DNA of 63,604 bases from Desulfonatronum sp. (GCA_011049455.1 DSBL01000104.1:1-63604); one strand, 5' to 3'. Counted from the stretch's first letter, positions 16,747 to 25,951 are shown. Numbers and translations are program-made. The notes: a model not told the origin generated them from the letters alone.

Positions 16747-19005
16747 TCACCGATAATACAGATTCCGCCCGCCCACGGTGAGCAGCGCCTGATACACGTT
16801 CTTGCGCATTTCCCGGCGATCCCAGACGCCCTGGATATGTCCCCTCGCCAGAGCTTGATAGGCGCTGTGGTAATGGGGCGGCATGGGCATGCCCGTGGTT
16901 TCCTGGATCACCCCTGGTCCGGCGAACCCGATCCGCGAGGAACGGATCGCGAATTGGTAGGGGGAACAGCCCAGGAAGCTGGCCACTGGACCGGCGTAGG
17001 AATTGGTGTCGTAAACCACCAGATACAGTCCGCCGTCTTCCAGGTAGCGGCGCACGGCCATGGTGCAGCGCGGCATCTGGATCACCCCGCAAGTGCCTTC
17101 TTGAATACGAATCCCGGCCGTACCGTGCGTGTAGGCCAGGAGGGGAAAACGCTTTTTCCGGGCGCGCTCCACGGCGCGGATGAATTTCTCGCCCTCGGCC
17201 GCCCCCACCGTGCCCCCTCGGAAACCAGCGATCAGCATGGCAATGACCACTTTCAACCCGTTGATCCGGGCTTCAAATGTCCGGCATGCGCTTTTCAGAC
17301 CGTTCTTGCGCTTGGCCTCCTCCAGCTTGAGATCAAACCCGTCGTATCCCAGGGGATTTATGGCCTCCATTTGGGCATTGAACTCCCGCACCGATTGCGG
17401 ATCAAAGACATTATGCACGTACCAGTCATACTCCATGGGGAAATGATGGCCGCAGTGGATGCACACGCCCGCCCATTCCCCGAACAGATCCGGCGCCCAC
17501 ATGTCCATGCAGCCGTGCACGAGGGCGTTGGGGCAGCTGACGGCCCGGTCCTTCCGCGCCTGAGGGCTGATATAGCCTTGCTGTTGATCGGATTCGCGCT
17601 TTTCCCAGGGCGAAAGCTGGGTCAGTTGGCACTGGTTATTGCCGTTGGGTTCATCATTGGTCCGGGAAAACACGGCCTTGAGCCGCCTCGCCGGGGCCAG
17701 ACACTTGTCGAACACCACCTGAAATTCCGCGCCCACGTCCTCGGCCAGGTTGGAGACTTTCTTTTGGTGCTTGCGCCAAAAGTCATATTTGAAAAAGGAA
17801 TACACGGACCAACCCAGATCCAGACCGAATTCCATGCATTTTCTGCCCACGGGACGACGGTCCAGAAAAGCGTGTCTGCTCATGGCCATGAACCGCTGGT
17901 AACGCTTCCACAGCAAACGCTCCCTGGCCGGACCACCCAATTTCCAGCGGACGAAAATATTCTCGGCGTTGACTCGCGGGGATTTTTTCTGACGCATGAT
18001 GGCCTTGGCCCGAAAATAATTCATGCCTCGGACATTGAGAATAATCTCATCCGTGGCATTGATCACTTCCTGACGCAATGACCGGAAGAAATCAAAATGC
18101 TCCGTACGGGCGCCGAGTACCGGCTCCTGGATGATCCGGTCGATGAATCCCAGGGAAAGATTGTCCTTGGCCGTGATTTTCAACCGTTTGGCGCAATTTT
18201 CCATCAGTTCGGTTGGCGCCTTCTGCCCCGGTTTGATGCGCCCCTCAATGGCCGCGGCTCCTTCCGGAGAAATCACGGAATAATATCCATGGGACAGCAT
18301 CAGTCGAACGTCGGCCAGACCGATGGCTTCGGCGCCGCCGGAACCGCCCTCGGAAAAAATGGCGATCACCGGAACACGCAGCCCGGCCATTTCGTAGATG
18401 TTGCGGGCAATCTGCTGGGCAGCGCCGGGGTAGTCCTCCACGGGAAAGGCTCCCGGGGTGTTCACGTAGGCGTGGATGGGAATATTTTCCATTTCCGCGA
18501 CCTTCATGTAGTGCAAAGCCTTGGCGTTGCCCCAAGGCTTGACCGAACCGCCGTTGCGAAATTCCTGGCCGTGCCCCTTTTCCTGACCGATGACCATCAC
18601 GGACTGGTTGTGAACCTTGTTTCCAACCTTGCGCGTAATGTACGCCCGGGCGATGAGCATGCTCGGATCCACGCTGTATTCGTCCTGCCCGCCGATCTCC
18701 GTGAAATTGTCATACACATGCTCCAGGATGTCTTTCAGGGAAATACGTTGCGGATGACGCACAATGCGCACTCTGTCCATGGGGGAAAGCTGACGCTCCA
18801 GCTTTTTCTCCAAAAAAGCAAACAGGTCTTCCAGGGATGTCAGCTGACGAACCTGTTCCGCTGCGTCCAGTCCCGGCAGGGCATCTGTGAGTTCCTGAAG
18901 CTTGGCGCCCAGCAGCACAACATTGTCGTTTTCCTTGAAACCGAAAATATCCTGAATATACTTCAGGCGCTCTCGTAGTTCAAAAATGTTTTTCTCAATA
19001 TCCAT
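16747..19005 (-). CDS. Acetyl-CoA carboxylase carboxyltransferase fusion in AccA-AccD order
   Basis: A 752-residue carboxyltransferase. Residues about 20-340 resemble AccA: KYIQDIFGF start, VIGQEKGHG, NTPGAFP and FSEGGSGGAEAIG. Residues about 470-752 resemble AccD: a cysteine set (CPNALVHGC, then CIHCGHH) for zinc, then MLIAGFRGGTVGAAEGEK and GTAGIRIQEG. The family moves the carboxyl group from carboxybiotin to acetyl-CoA (or another acyl-CoA), giving malonyl-CoA for fatty-acid synthesis. Bacterial alpha and beta subunits are usually separate, and known fusions more often place beta first, so this order is notable. It lies between the biotin carrier (73 bases downstream) and the biotin carboxylase (about 190 bases upstream). 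Confidence 0.85.
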   Translation of the reverse strand: MDIEKNIFELRERLKYIQDIFGFKENDNVVLLGAKLQELTDALPGLDAAEQVRQLTSLEDLFAFLEKKLERQLSPMDRVRIVRHPQRISLKDILEHVYDNFTEIGGQDEYSVDPSMLIARAYITRKVGNKVHNQSVMVIGQEKGHGQEFRNGGSVKPWGNAKALHYMKVAEMENIPIHAYVNTPGAFPVEDYPGAAQQIARNIYEMAGLRVPVIAIFSEGGSGGAEAIGLADVRLMLSHGYYSVISPEGAAAIEGRIKPGQKAPTELMENCAKRLKITAKDNLSLGFIDRIIQEPVLGARTEHFDFFRSLRQEVINATDEIILNVRGMNYFRAKAIMRQKKSPRVNAENIFVRWKLGGPARERLLWKRYQRFMAMSRHAFLDRRPVGRKCMEFGLDLGWSVYSFFKYDFWRKHQKKVSNLAEDVGAEFQVVFDKCLAPARRLKAVFSRTNDEPNGNNQCQLTQLSPWEKRESDQQQGYISPQARKDRAVSCPNALVHGCMDMWAPDLFGEWAGVCIHCGHHFPMEYDWYVHNVFDPQSVREFNAQMEAINPLGYDGFDLKLEEAKRKNGLKSACRTFEARINGLKVVIAMLIAGFRGGTVGAAEGEKFIRAVERARKKRFPLLAYTHGTAGIRIQEGTCGVIQMPRCTMAVRRYLEDGGLYLVVYDTNSYAGPVASFLGCSPYQFAIRSSRIGFAGPGVIQETTGMPMPPHYHSAYQALARGHIQGVWDRREMRKNVYQALLTVGGRNLYYR

Positions 19006-19080
19006 GGGTGTTCATCACTGGCTGCAAAAGACAACGCAACCCGCGGGGTCAAGTTGTCAGGGTGAAGGTTTGCTGTGCAA

Positions 19081-19099
19081 GGCACGAAAAAAACGTGCC
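19081..19099. other. Hairpin with A/T-rich loop between carboxylase genes
   Basis: GGCACG (19081-19086) and CGTGCC (19094-19099) enclose a seven-base A loop (T on the transcript). It lies in the about 190-base gap between the biotin carboxylase and carboxyltransferase genes. There is no T-tract after the stem, so it is more likely an RNA-stability or attenuation element than a terminator. Confidence 0.4.
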
Positions 19100-19192
19100 T
19101 CCTCAACATAATCGATTCTCGGCCGGGTTATCGTGTTTTGGTGAAGCCCACGCTCATTGTGCTGAGCAGATACGAAAAACAAGTGATGATCA

Positions 19193-20617
19193 TCAAAACA
19201 TCAGCAGGTCCACGGTCTTGGCTCGCAGATAGGAAATATTGGACTGCAGGGGGTCTCCAGCTAAATTTCGACCCTCCAGGACCAGGGAATCCAGAAACAT
19301 GCCGCCCCGCTCCCGCGCCTCCCGAAGATCCCTGCCCCAGACAATGGCCAATGCCAGGTTGGGATCATACTCTGTGGGGATTTCGTATGGCCTGTCCAGG
19401 GGCACATGGGTGTACACCCGGGCCCAGTCCTTGTCCGTCCAGGAAAACCGGTCGATACGGCCTACCCAGGGGGCGAATTTGTTGTCCGGATTCTCGGCAA
19501 TGATCCGGTATTCAATGCCGACCCCGTCAAAAGAGATGTCTGCCTGATCATATCCCAAAGGTTGACCCAGACCGAGCCGAATCTGTTCGGAAATCAAATC
19601 AACGCAAGGTTTTTTCGGCAACCTGGAAATCACGGCGCTGACCCCGTTTTCCACCTGGATCCTGGTGTTTACTTCCAGCAAAAAGGGATTCCCGTTGGGC
19701 GTAACGATCCATTCCCAGGTGCCCATATTGTCGTAACGCACTTCTTGGGCCATGTTCAGGGAATGGTTGGTGATGGATTCCAAGACCTCAGCGGCGTCAA
19801 ACGCATAACGGATGTCTCCAGGCGCGAACCCCGGCGCCACCTCGATGCGCTTCTGACGGCCCAAGCTCTGCACGGAACAGTTTCTGGTCCCGAAATGGAC
19901 GATGTTCTTGCCGAAACGCTCCGCCACGATTTGAACTTCGAGATGGTTAAAGTCAAAAATGCGCTGCTCCACCAGAACGCCTTCATCCCTGAACTGACGT
20001 TTGGCATAGTTGCGAATCCTGCGGAACGTGCTTCGAAACTTGTCCGGATCATTGACTTCCTCGATGCCCATGCCGCCTCCGCCAGCCGAAGCCTTGACCA
20101 GTACAACGGGGCGAAGAACGCCCTGATCGGCTTGAAAGGCGAACAGGGCTTCGGCGATCTCCTCGGCTTCAATCTCGTCGTACAGGGGTTTGTCCGAACC
20201 GGGAATCGTCGGAATGTTCAGTCTGCGCGCCAAACGCTTGGTGTTGATCTTGTCACCCAGGTCCCGAATCACGGACCAGGAAGGACCGATGAACACCAGG
20301 GGGCGAGAGCGTTCGCTGGCCCGTCGGGCAAAACGATGATCCTCGGCGAAAAAACCGTACCCGGGATGGATCGCCGTGGCGCCGGACTCGTCTGCGACGG
20401 AAAACACTTCATTGGGATCATGATATGAGGATATCCGGTATAAGGCGCGTTCCCCGGCCGTTTCCAAGGCCAGGCGGCAATGCCCGGATGCCGCGTCCTC
20501 CCTGGTGGCGATACAGACAAAATCCAACCCAAGGCCCTGACAGGCCCGGATTATGCGCACGGCGATCTCGCCCCGATTGGCAATGAGCAGCTTATGTTGC
20601 GTTCGGCTTTTCAACAT
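19193..20617 (-). CDS. accC: Biotin carboxylase subunit, divergent
   Basis: A 474-residue ATP-grasp biotin carboxylase, which carboxylates carrier-bound biotin using ATP and bicarbonate. The N-terminal domain has LLIANRGEIAVRIIRAC and IHPGYGFFAED; the ATP-grasp glycine loop is KASAGGGGMG. The catalytic strand reads EVNTRIQVENGVSA, keeping Glu, Asn, Arg, Gln, Val and Glu but replacing the usual HPVTE that follows. AGGAAGG precedes the ATG, which lies inside the end of the PilZ gene. A pyruvate or other acyl-CoA carboxylase role is possible, but the neighbouring AccA/AccD-like fusion favours acetyl-CoA carboxylase. Confidence 0.85.
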   Translation of the reverse strand: MLKSRTQHKLLIANRGEIAVRIIRACQGLGLDFVCIATREDAASGHCRLALETAGERALYRISSYHDPNEVFSVADESGATAIHPGYGFFAEDHRFARRASERSRPLVFIGPSWSVIRDLGDKINTKRLARRLNIPTIPGSDKPLYDEIEAEEIAEALFAFQADQGVLRPVVLVKASAGGGGMGIEEVNDPDKFRSTFRRIRNYAKRQFRDEGVLVEQRIFDFNHLEVQIVAERFGKNIVHFGTRNCSVQSLGRQKRIEVAPGFAPGDIRYAFDAAEVLESITNHSLNMAQEVRYDNMGTWEWIVTPNGNPFLLEVNTRIQVENGVSAVISRLPKKPCVDLISEQIRLGLGQPLGYDQADISFDGVGIEYRIIAENPDNKFAPWVGRIDRFSWTDKDWARVYTHVPLDRPYEIPTEYDPNLALAIVWGRDLREARERGGMFLDSLVLEGRNLAGDPLQSNISYLRAKTVDLLMF

Positions 20618-21011
20618 TGCCTTCCTGCTGCTTGCGTTTGCGCTGGTCGATCAACCGCTTCTGTATCTCCAGCGTCAATTTGTCCAGCAACCTTTCCTGC
20701 TGCCTGGTCAGGTCTTCAAAAACACAGGCCACCTTGACCGCATCACGGATGCGCACGATCTTGGCCTGGATTTCCTGAACGCAGACCCTGTCCCGAATGA
20801 AAAGATCAAGGCGGATATTCTGCCCCAGGGTGAAGGACTGCCGCTCATCCCTGAACGCCAGGCCCGCGGGGCTGAGATCAAGCACCGCATAGGACCCCTC
20901 GTGCCCCTGGATGTGAATGGCCAAGCCCGGATAATGCACCCGGTACGCCTGCCGCTTGATATCCGCTTCGCCCGGATAAACAAAAGAGAAATCTTGATTT
21001 TCAACTGCCAA
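20592..21011 (-). CDS. PilZ-domain protein
   Basis: About 139 residues from a TTG start at 21011, seven bases after GGAG; the start lies 11 bases inside motB and the end overlaps accC by 26 bases. The PilZ signature is present: a KRQAYRVHYPG segment for the RxxxR region and DLSPAGLAF for D/NxSxxG. PilZ domains bind c-di-GMP. Directly after motAB this suggests a YcgR-like brake or a stator regulator, though it lacks the YcgR N-terminal domain. A basic coiled C-terminal helix (QEIQKRLIDQRKRKQQ) may contact a partner. Confidence 0.78.
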   Translation of the reverse strand: MAVENQDFSFVYPGEADIKRQAYRVHYPGLAIHIQGHEGSYAVLDLSPAGLAFRDERQSFTLGQNIRLDLFIRDRVCVQEIQAKIVRIRDAVKVACVFEDLTRQQERLLDKLTLEIQKRLIDQRKRKQQEGNVEKPNAT

Positions 21012-21756
21012 TTCGCTTCTCCAAGACAAACTCGACCCGTCTGTTTTTGCTCCGATTTTCATCGGAAGTATTGGGATACAGGGGAAACAAGTCCGCCAGA
21101 CCCGTGGAGGTCAACCTGACCGGCTCGATCCCCAATTCCAAAAGATAGCGCAACACGTTCACGGAACGCAGGGCGGAGATTTCCCAATTGTCTTCGAATC
21201 TGCCGCCCCTGACCGGCAAATCGTCCGTAAATCCCCGAATATTGATTACCTGGTCATGGTAGCGAATGAAAAAATCCTTCAGTTCAGCGATGATTCGCCG
21301 GCCTTCCGGGGTCAACCTGACCTCCCCCACCGCGAACAGGACGTCCCCGGGCACCCGCAGGGTGATGGTCCCTTCGTCCAGATGCGCCCCGACCACGCCC
21401 TCCAGCCCCTTGGTATTCTGGTAGTAGCGAAAATCCGAGAAGATGCGCTGCTGGTTCTCGATCATCTGCTTGTGGATCAGGGCCTGATCAATGAACACCC
21501 CCAGCTCCTCCTCCCGGATTTTTTCCCCGCCCATGGTGCCCCCCATGACGTCGCCCAGGGCCATGCGCACGAAATAAAAAGACTCCTGGAAGCGCTCCGC
21601 GTCCATCTTGGACATGGAAAACAGCAGGATGAAAAAAACCAGCAGCAACAGGCACATGTCCGCGAAAGTGACCAGCCATTCGCGGGTCTCTTCCCCATCC
21701 TCCTGGCCTGCAACATCGGCCTCGTACAAAGAATCCCCCTGGTGCTCCTCAGCCAT
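21001..21756 (-). CDS. motB: Flagellar stator protein MotB
   Basis: A 251-residue protein from the ATG at 21756 (AAGGGA upstream; overlaps motA by eight bases). One transmembrane helix, TFADMCLLLLVFFILLFSMS, contains the essential ion-binding Asp in FADM. The C-terminal OmpA-like peptidoglycan-binding domain (about 130-245) has VINIRGFTDDLPV and SALRSVNVLRYLLE-like segments and ends NRSKNRRVEFVLE. With MotA it forms the torque-generating stator. Whether H+ or Na+ is used cannot be decided from the helix alone. Confidence 0.92.
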   Translation of the reverse strand: MAEEHQGDSLYEADVAGQEDGEETREWLVTFADMCLLLLVFFILLFSMSKMDAERFQESFYFVRMALGDVMGGTMGGEKIREEELGVFIDQALIHKQMIENQQRIFSDFRYYQNTKGLEGVVGAHLDEGTITLRVPGDVLFAVGEVRLTPEGRRIIAELKDFFIRYHDQVINIRGFTDDLPVRGGRFEDNWEISALRSVNVLRYLLELGIEPVRLTSTGLADLFPLYPNTSDENRSKNRRVEFVLEKRIGS

Positions 21757-22501
21757 CGCGGCGTCCCTTGGGCGGCACGAAGGAAGAAAGTTTTTCGTAA
21801 ACCAGTCGAGGGTTGTTGTTTTCAAGGATGCATTTGGCCCCCTCGAAAATTATATGCAGATGCAGAATTTCCTCCTGGCTGCGGCTGCGAAGTTTCCCGG
21901 CCATGGGCAGAAAAAACATGTTGGCCAGCATGGCCCCGTAAAACGTGGTCAACAGGGCCACGGCCATGGCCGGACCGATGGTCGAGGGATCATGCAGAGC
22001 AGCCAGCATCTGGACCAGGCCGATAAGCGTGCCGATCATCCCGAACGCCGGAGCATAGGCGCCCATGCGCTTGAACACGTCCTGAACGATGTGATGCCGG
22101 TTGCGCAACGAGGCGATCTCAATGGCCAGCATTTCCCGGATCATCAGCGGGTCGGCGTTGTCCGCGATCAATTGGCAGGCCTTCTTTAAGATCTTGTTTT
22201 CCGTCCTGATATTTTCCAGGGCCAAAAGCCCTTCCCGGCGGCTGATGTCCGCGATCTTGACCATGGTGTTGACCACGTCGATCTCTCGAACCTTTCGCGA
22301 GGCGAAAATCTTGTAGGCCGCCAAATGGGCCTGAACAATTTCGTTGAGGGGATAGTTCACGGAAATCGCCGCCAGGGTGCCGCCCATGACGATCATAAAC
22401 CCGGGAATGTTCACAAAGGTTTCCAGGGTGCCGCCCAAGAATATCGCGCCGAAAATCAGGGCAACCCCGGCGATGATCCCAAAAAGAGTCATGATATCCA
22501 T
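21749..22501 (-). CDS. motA: Flagellar stator protein MotA/PomA
   Basis: A 250-residue stator channel protein with four predicted membrane helices: two near the N terminus (DIMTLFGIIAGVALIFGAIF and a second after it) and two near 145-205 (YAPAFGMIGTLIGLVQMLAAL; AVALLTTFYGAMLANMFFLP). Spacing and the short N terminus (MDIMTLFG) resemble sodium-driven PomA more than E. coli MotA. The cytoplasmic loop holds the charged residues that contact FliG. First gene of the motA-motB-pilZ-accC series; AAGGGG lies upstream. Confidence 0.92.
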   Translation of the reverse strand: MDIMTLFGIIAGVALIFGAIFLGGTLETFVNIPGFMIVMGGTLAAISVNYPLNEIVQAHLAAYKIFASRKVREIDVVNTMVKIADISRREGLLALENIRTENKILKKACQLIADNADPLMIREMLAIEIASLRNRHHIVQDVFKRMGAYAPAFGMIGTLIGLVQMLAALHDPSTIGPAMAVALLTTFYGAMLANMFFLPMAGKLRSRSQEEILHLHIIFEGAKCILENNNPRLVYEKLSSFVPPKGRRDG

Positions 22502-22585
22502 TGATTTTTACGCCCCTTGTCTCGTAGAAGCTGTCCTGGTTCACGCACGCACGTCCGCAAAGTTCAACACGGAGGAAAACAGAAC

Positions 22586-23440
22586 ATGGGTACACCCCGC
22601 GACCAGCAACACTCCCCCCAGACATCGACGCTGACCGCCGTCGACGCCCTGCGTTCGCTCTTCCCGGTCCGTCGGGCTCCATGCGTGGGCATTATCCTGG
22701 GCACCGGCCTGGGTCAATGGGCCGAAAGCCTGACGGAACCCGCAAGCATCGCCTATGAGGACATTCCCGGTTTTCCCCGTTCCACGGTTCAAAGCCACGC
22801 CGGATTTGTTCGGTACGGCATGGTCGGCGCGCAGTCCGTACTGGTCCTGCAAGGGCGCTTCCATCTTTACGAGGGCTACACTCCGGAGCAAGTCTGCTTC
22901 GGTGTGCGCACCCTGGCCCTGCTCGGCATTAAACAACTAATCATAACCAACGCCGCGGGCGCGCTCAACCCCCTGTTTCATCCCGGGGAAATCATGGCCG
23001 TCTGCGACCAGATCAATCTTACCGGTTGCAACCCCCTGCTCGGCCTCAAGTGGGGCGAACCGCTGTTCCCGGACATGAGTCAGCTCTTTTCGCCGCGTCT
23101 GCGCGACCTGGCCCACGCAGTTGCCGCGGACTGCGGGCTGCGCCTGCAGGAAGGCGTGTATGTGGGCATCCTCGGCCCCAGCCTGGAGACCCCGGCCGAG
23201 ACCAGGGCCTATCGCATGCTGGGAGGAGACGCCATCGGCATGTCCACGGTCATGGAAACCATTGCCGCGCGCCAGATGGGCATGGAACTGCTGGGCCTGT
23301 CCTGCCTGACCAATAAAAATCTTCCGGACTGCATGGCGCCCACGTGCCTGGAGGAAATCATCGCCGTTGGACAAGCCATGGCCCCCCAGCTCTCCAGACT
23401 GCTCAGCGCCTTGGTGGCCTCCATGCCTTCCCATGCTTAG
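22586..23440 (+). CDS. Purine nucleoside phosphorylase
   Basis: A 284-residue trimeric-type purine nucleoside phosphorylase, splitting (deoxy)inosine/guanosine with phosphate to base plus ribose 1-phosphate. Phosphate-binding ILGTGLG, the GRFHLYEGY motif, LIITNAAGALNP, the substrate loop GPSLETPAET and the SCLTNKN motif, whose Asn binds the base, are all present. ATG at 22586 is chosen for GGAGG ten bases upstream. It is divergent from motA. The next gene is an EamA exporter. Confidence 0.92.
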   Translation: MGTPRDQQHSPQTSTLTAVDALRSLFPVRRAPCVGIILGTGLGQWAESLTEPASIAYEDIPGFPRSTVQSHAGFVRYGMVGAQSVLVLQGRFHLYEGYTPEQVCFGVRTLALLGIKQLIITNAAGALNPLFHPGEIMAVCDQINLTGCNPLLGLKWGEPLFPDMSQLFSPRLRDLAHAVAADCGLRLQEGVYVGILGPSLETPAETRAYRMLGGDAIGMSTVMETIAARQMGMELLGLSCLTNKNLPDCMAPTCLEEIIAVGQAMAPQLSRLLSALVASMPSHA

Positions 23441-23473
23441 AACTTTTCTCCTGCGCATTCACGGTTGGCGACA

Positions 23474-24451
23474 ATGTCCCAGAGCATAGATCGGCTGGCC
23501 GCAGCCGCTCTGTTTCTGGCCTCGGCCCTCTGGGGCGGCTCGTTCATCGCCATGAAACTGGCCATCGGCGTGTACGGGCCCATGGTCGTGGTCTTTGCAC
23601 GCATGGCCCTGGCCAGCCTTTGCTTTCTGTTTCTGGCGGGCCGTTTCAAGTCCGAACGCTACCGGCCCGGAGACTGGAAGCCTTTGGTATTTATGGCCCT
23701 GTGCGAACCATGCCTGTATTTCCTGTTCGAAGCCATGGCCTTGACCTACACCAGCGCATCCCAGGCGGGCATGATCGTGGCCATCCTGCCGGTCATGGTC
23801 GCGGTTGCGGCCCGGTTCATCCTCCATGAACACCTTCCGGCCCGGACATGGGTCGGTTTCGCCCTGGCCATCTTCGGCGTGATCTGGCTGACTGTTCACT
23901 CCGTAAGCGACGAGCATGCGCCCAACCCGCTCTTGGGCAATTTTCTGGAATTTTTGGCCATGTGCTGCGCCATGGGATACATGATCACCGTCAAAACCCT
24001 GTGCACCCGGTTCAGTCCGCTTTTCCTCACCGCTGTCCAGGCCTTTGTGGCCTGCCTTTTCTTCCTGCCCCTGCTCTTTTTGCCCGGCACGACAATGCCC
24101 GACGCCTTTCACCTGGGCGCCGTGATCTCCATCCTCTACCTGGGCATCGGGGTGACCCTGGCGGCCTACTGGCTCTATAACTTCGGCATCAGCAGGATTC
24201 CGGCCGGACAGGCCTCCAGTTTCGTGAACCTGGTCCCGGTGACCACCCTGTTTTTGGGATGGCTGTTCCTGGGAGAACGGCTCACGCCCACGCAATACCT
24301 CGCCTGCGCAGTGGTGATCTTCGCCGTGTTTCTCGGCCAAGGACGCGGGCAGGATAAAACGCAGGAAATAGATATCACCATTCACCGAACGCCGAAGACC
24401 ATGCGCAAAACGCCGAAGCCGAACAGCACGGACGCCAAGGCCCGGCTGTAG
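23474..24451 (+). CDS. EamA/DMT-superfamily transporter
   Basis: A 325-residue membrane protein with ten hydrophobic segments arranged as two EamA repeats (about 10-140 and 155-290). Signature pieces are ASALWGGSFIAMKLAIG and, in the second half, RIPAGQASSFVNLVPVTT. DMT-family members export amino acids, nucleobases or other small metabolites; the substrate is unknown. The purine phosphorylase 33 bases upstream makes a purine or nucleoside a reasonable but unproven candidate. Its last 70 bases overlap, antisense, the end of the UbiB-like gene. A TTG at 23465 is an alternative start. Confidence 0.82.
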   Translation: MSQSIDRLAAAALFLASALWGGSFIAMKLAIGVYGPMVVVFARMALASLCFLFLAGRFKSERYRPGDWKPLVFMALCEPCLYFLFEAMALTYTSASQAGMIVAILPVMVAVAARFILHEHLPARTWVGFALAIFGVIWLTVHSVSDEHAPNPLLGNFLEFLAMCCAMGYMITVKTLCTRFSPLFLTAVQAFVACLFFLPLLFLPGTTMPDAFHLGAVISILYLGIGVTLAAYWLYNFGISRIPAGQASSFVNLVPVTTLFLGWLFLGERLTPTQYLACAVVIFAVFLGQGRGQDKTQEIDITIHRTPKTMRKTPKPNSTDAKARL

Positions 24452-25935
24452 GCAAAATCAAGCTGCAGAAAAAAAAACGCCGCAAAGATGAATATCAGTC
24501 CGGAAACCAGGGGCCGGAACAGGGCCCGCAGCCGCTCGTTGATCTGGTCCACGGTATGGCGTGAAATTTTCACCTGCAGTTTCTGCTCGCTCAAATCCGT
24601 GATGATCGTCTTCACCCGCCTGAAGGTCATGGGCAAAGCGCCGAGTTCACGCCGGGCCTGACTGAAAAGGCCCTCGTCAAAACCCAGAGCCTTGGGCAGT
24701 TTCTCCCGCAGGATCGGCAGGATATCTTTGACTCCGTTGAAATTCTGCACATAGTTGGTGCCCAGTCCTTCGATCAGGGTGCTGGCCCGCAGCACGTACA
24801 CCACCTCCTGGGGCAGCTTGAAGGGCATGTCCTTCATGGAAAAGAGCACATCCAGGGCCAAAGCCTGCATGCTCGCCGCATCCAAATCAATGTTCCCGAA
24901 AATGTCGAACATCCGTTCGGCAAATTCCAGCAACTCCTCGGGCGGGGCCGTGGGGGTGATCACTCCAAGATGTTCGCAGGCCGCGATGAACAGTTCGTAA
25001 TCACGCATCGTGGCCGCCTGCACCATCTCGATCATGGCCATTTTTGTGGAACCGGTCAGGCGTTTGACCATCCCGAAGTCCAGCAGCACCAGGGTTCCGT
25101 CCTCGCGCACGAAGAGGTTGCCCGGATGCGGATCCGCGTGAAACAGTCCCTTGACCAGCATCTGCTCGGTATAAAAATCAATCAGCGTGTCCATGATCCG
25201 CGAAAAAGGAATGCGCAACCGCTCCAGGGCTCGGGCGTCGTCCACGCGCACTCCGTGCTCGAAACTCATCACCAGGGCGTCCTGATTGCTGTATTCCGGA
25301 TAATAGTCGGGCATGCGCACGTCGTCCCGGGTGAACATCTCCTTGAACTTGCGCAGATTGTCCCGCTCGATGGTCATGTCCACTTCCTTGAGGATCATGC
25401 TCGAGAACTCGGCCAGCAGCGCCTCCAGGGAATTGCGGGTGTACAGGCTGAAAAAAGGACGGAACAATCCCAGAAAAAACACCAGAATGCGAATGTCCAC
25501 CCGGACCTTTCGTTCGATGTCCAGACGGCGAATCTTCACCGCGACTTCCGTATCGTCGGCAAGACGGGCGCGATGCACCTGACCGATGGAGGCGCTGGCC
25601 AGGGGCGAAGGGTCGAACTGCTTGAACGGGGGAGACGGGCCAAAGGCCCGGGCGTACACCTCGTCAAGATCGCCCTGGGGCATAGGGGCCACCTCGTCGT
25701 GGATGGTACGCAACTCCGCCAGGTAGTCCTCGCTGAAAAAATCCGCCCGGGTGGCCAGCACCTGGGCCAGCTTGATGAAGCTGACCCCCAGGTCAAGAAT
25801 GGTTTTTTTCAGGGCCGCCGGCCCCAAGGGCGAAATGAACAGGATCCGGTCCCTTTTGAGCACAGTGGCGAAGATGGTCACCAGGAAGCGAAACGCCTGC
25901 CAGATCCGCCCCGGCGCATAATAACTGCGCATCAT
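24382..25935 (-). CDS. UbiB/ABC1-family atypical kinase
   Basis: About 517 residues from the ATG at 25935. The kinase-like core includes KLAQVLATRADFF, the Ala-rich loop PLASASIGQVHRARL, VAVKIRRLDI, LVKGLFHADPHPGNLF and VLLDFGMVKRL: the KxGQ-like, A-rich, catalytic and DFG motifs of UbiB/COQ8. Two C-terminal helices (about 465-510, LIFIFAAFFFLQLDF) anchor it in the membrane. UbiB proteins support quinone biosynthesis through ATPase activity. No quinone biosynthesis genes are nearby. No clear Shine-Dalgarno is visible, so translation probably depends on the gene 16 bases upstream. Confidence 0.88.
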   Translation of the reverse strand: MMRSYYAPGRIWQAFRFLVTIFATVLKRDRILFISPLGPAALKKTILDLGVSFIKLAQVLATRADFFSEDYLAELRTIHDEVAPMPQGDLDEVYARAFGPSPPFKQFDPSPLASASIGQVHRARLADDTEVAVKIRRLDIERKVRVDIRILVFFLGLFRPFFSLYTRNSLEALLAEFSSMILKEVDMTIERDNLRKFKEMFTRDDVRMPDYYPEYSNQDALVMSFEHGVRVDDARALERLRIPFSRIMDTLIDFYTEQMLVKGLFHADPHPGNLFVREDGTLVLLDFGMVKRLTGSTKMAMIEMVQAATMRDYELFIAACEHLGVITPTAPPEELLEFAERMFDIFGNIDLDAASMQALALDVLFSMKDMPFKLPQEVVYVLRASTLIEGLGTNYVQNFNGVKDILPILREKLPKALGFDEGLFSQARRELGALPMTFRRVKTIITDLSEQKLQVKISRHTVDQINERLRALFRPLVSGLIFIFAAFFFLQLDFAYSRALASVLFGFGVLRMVFGVR

Positions 25936-25951
25936 CGCGGGGGAAAAAGGG

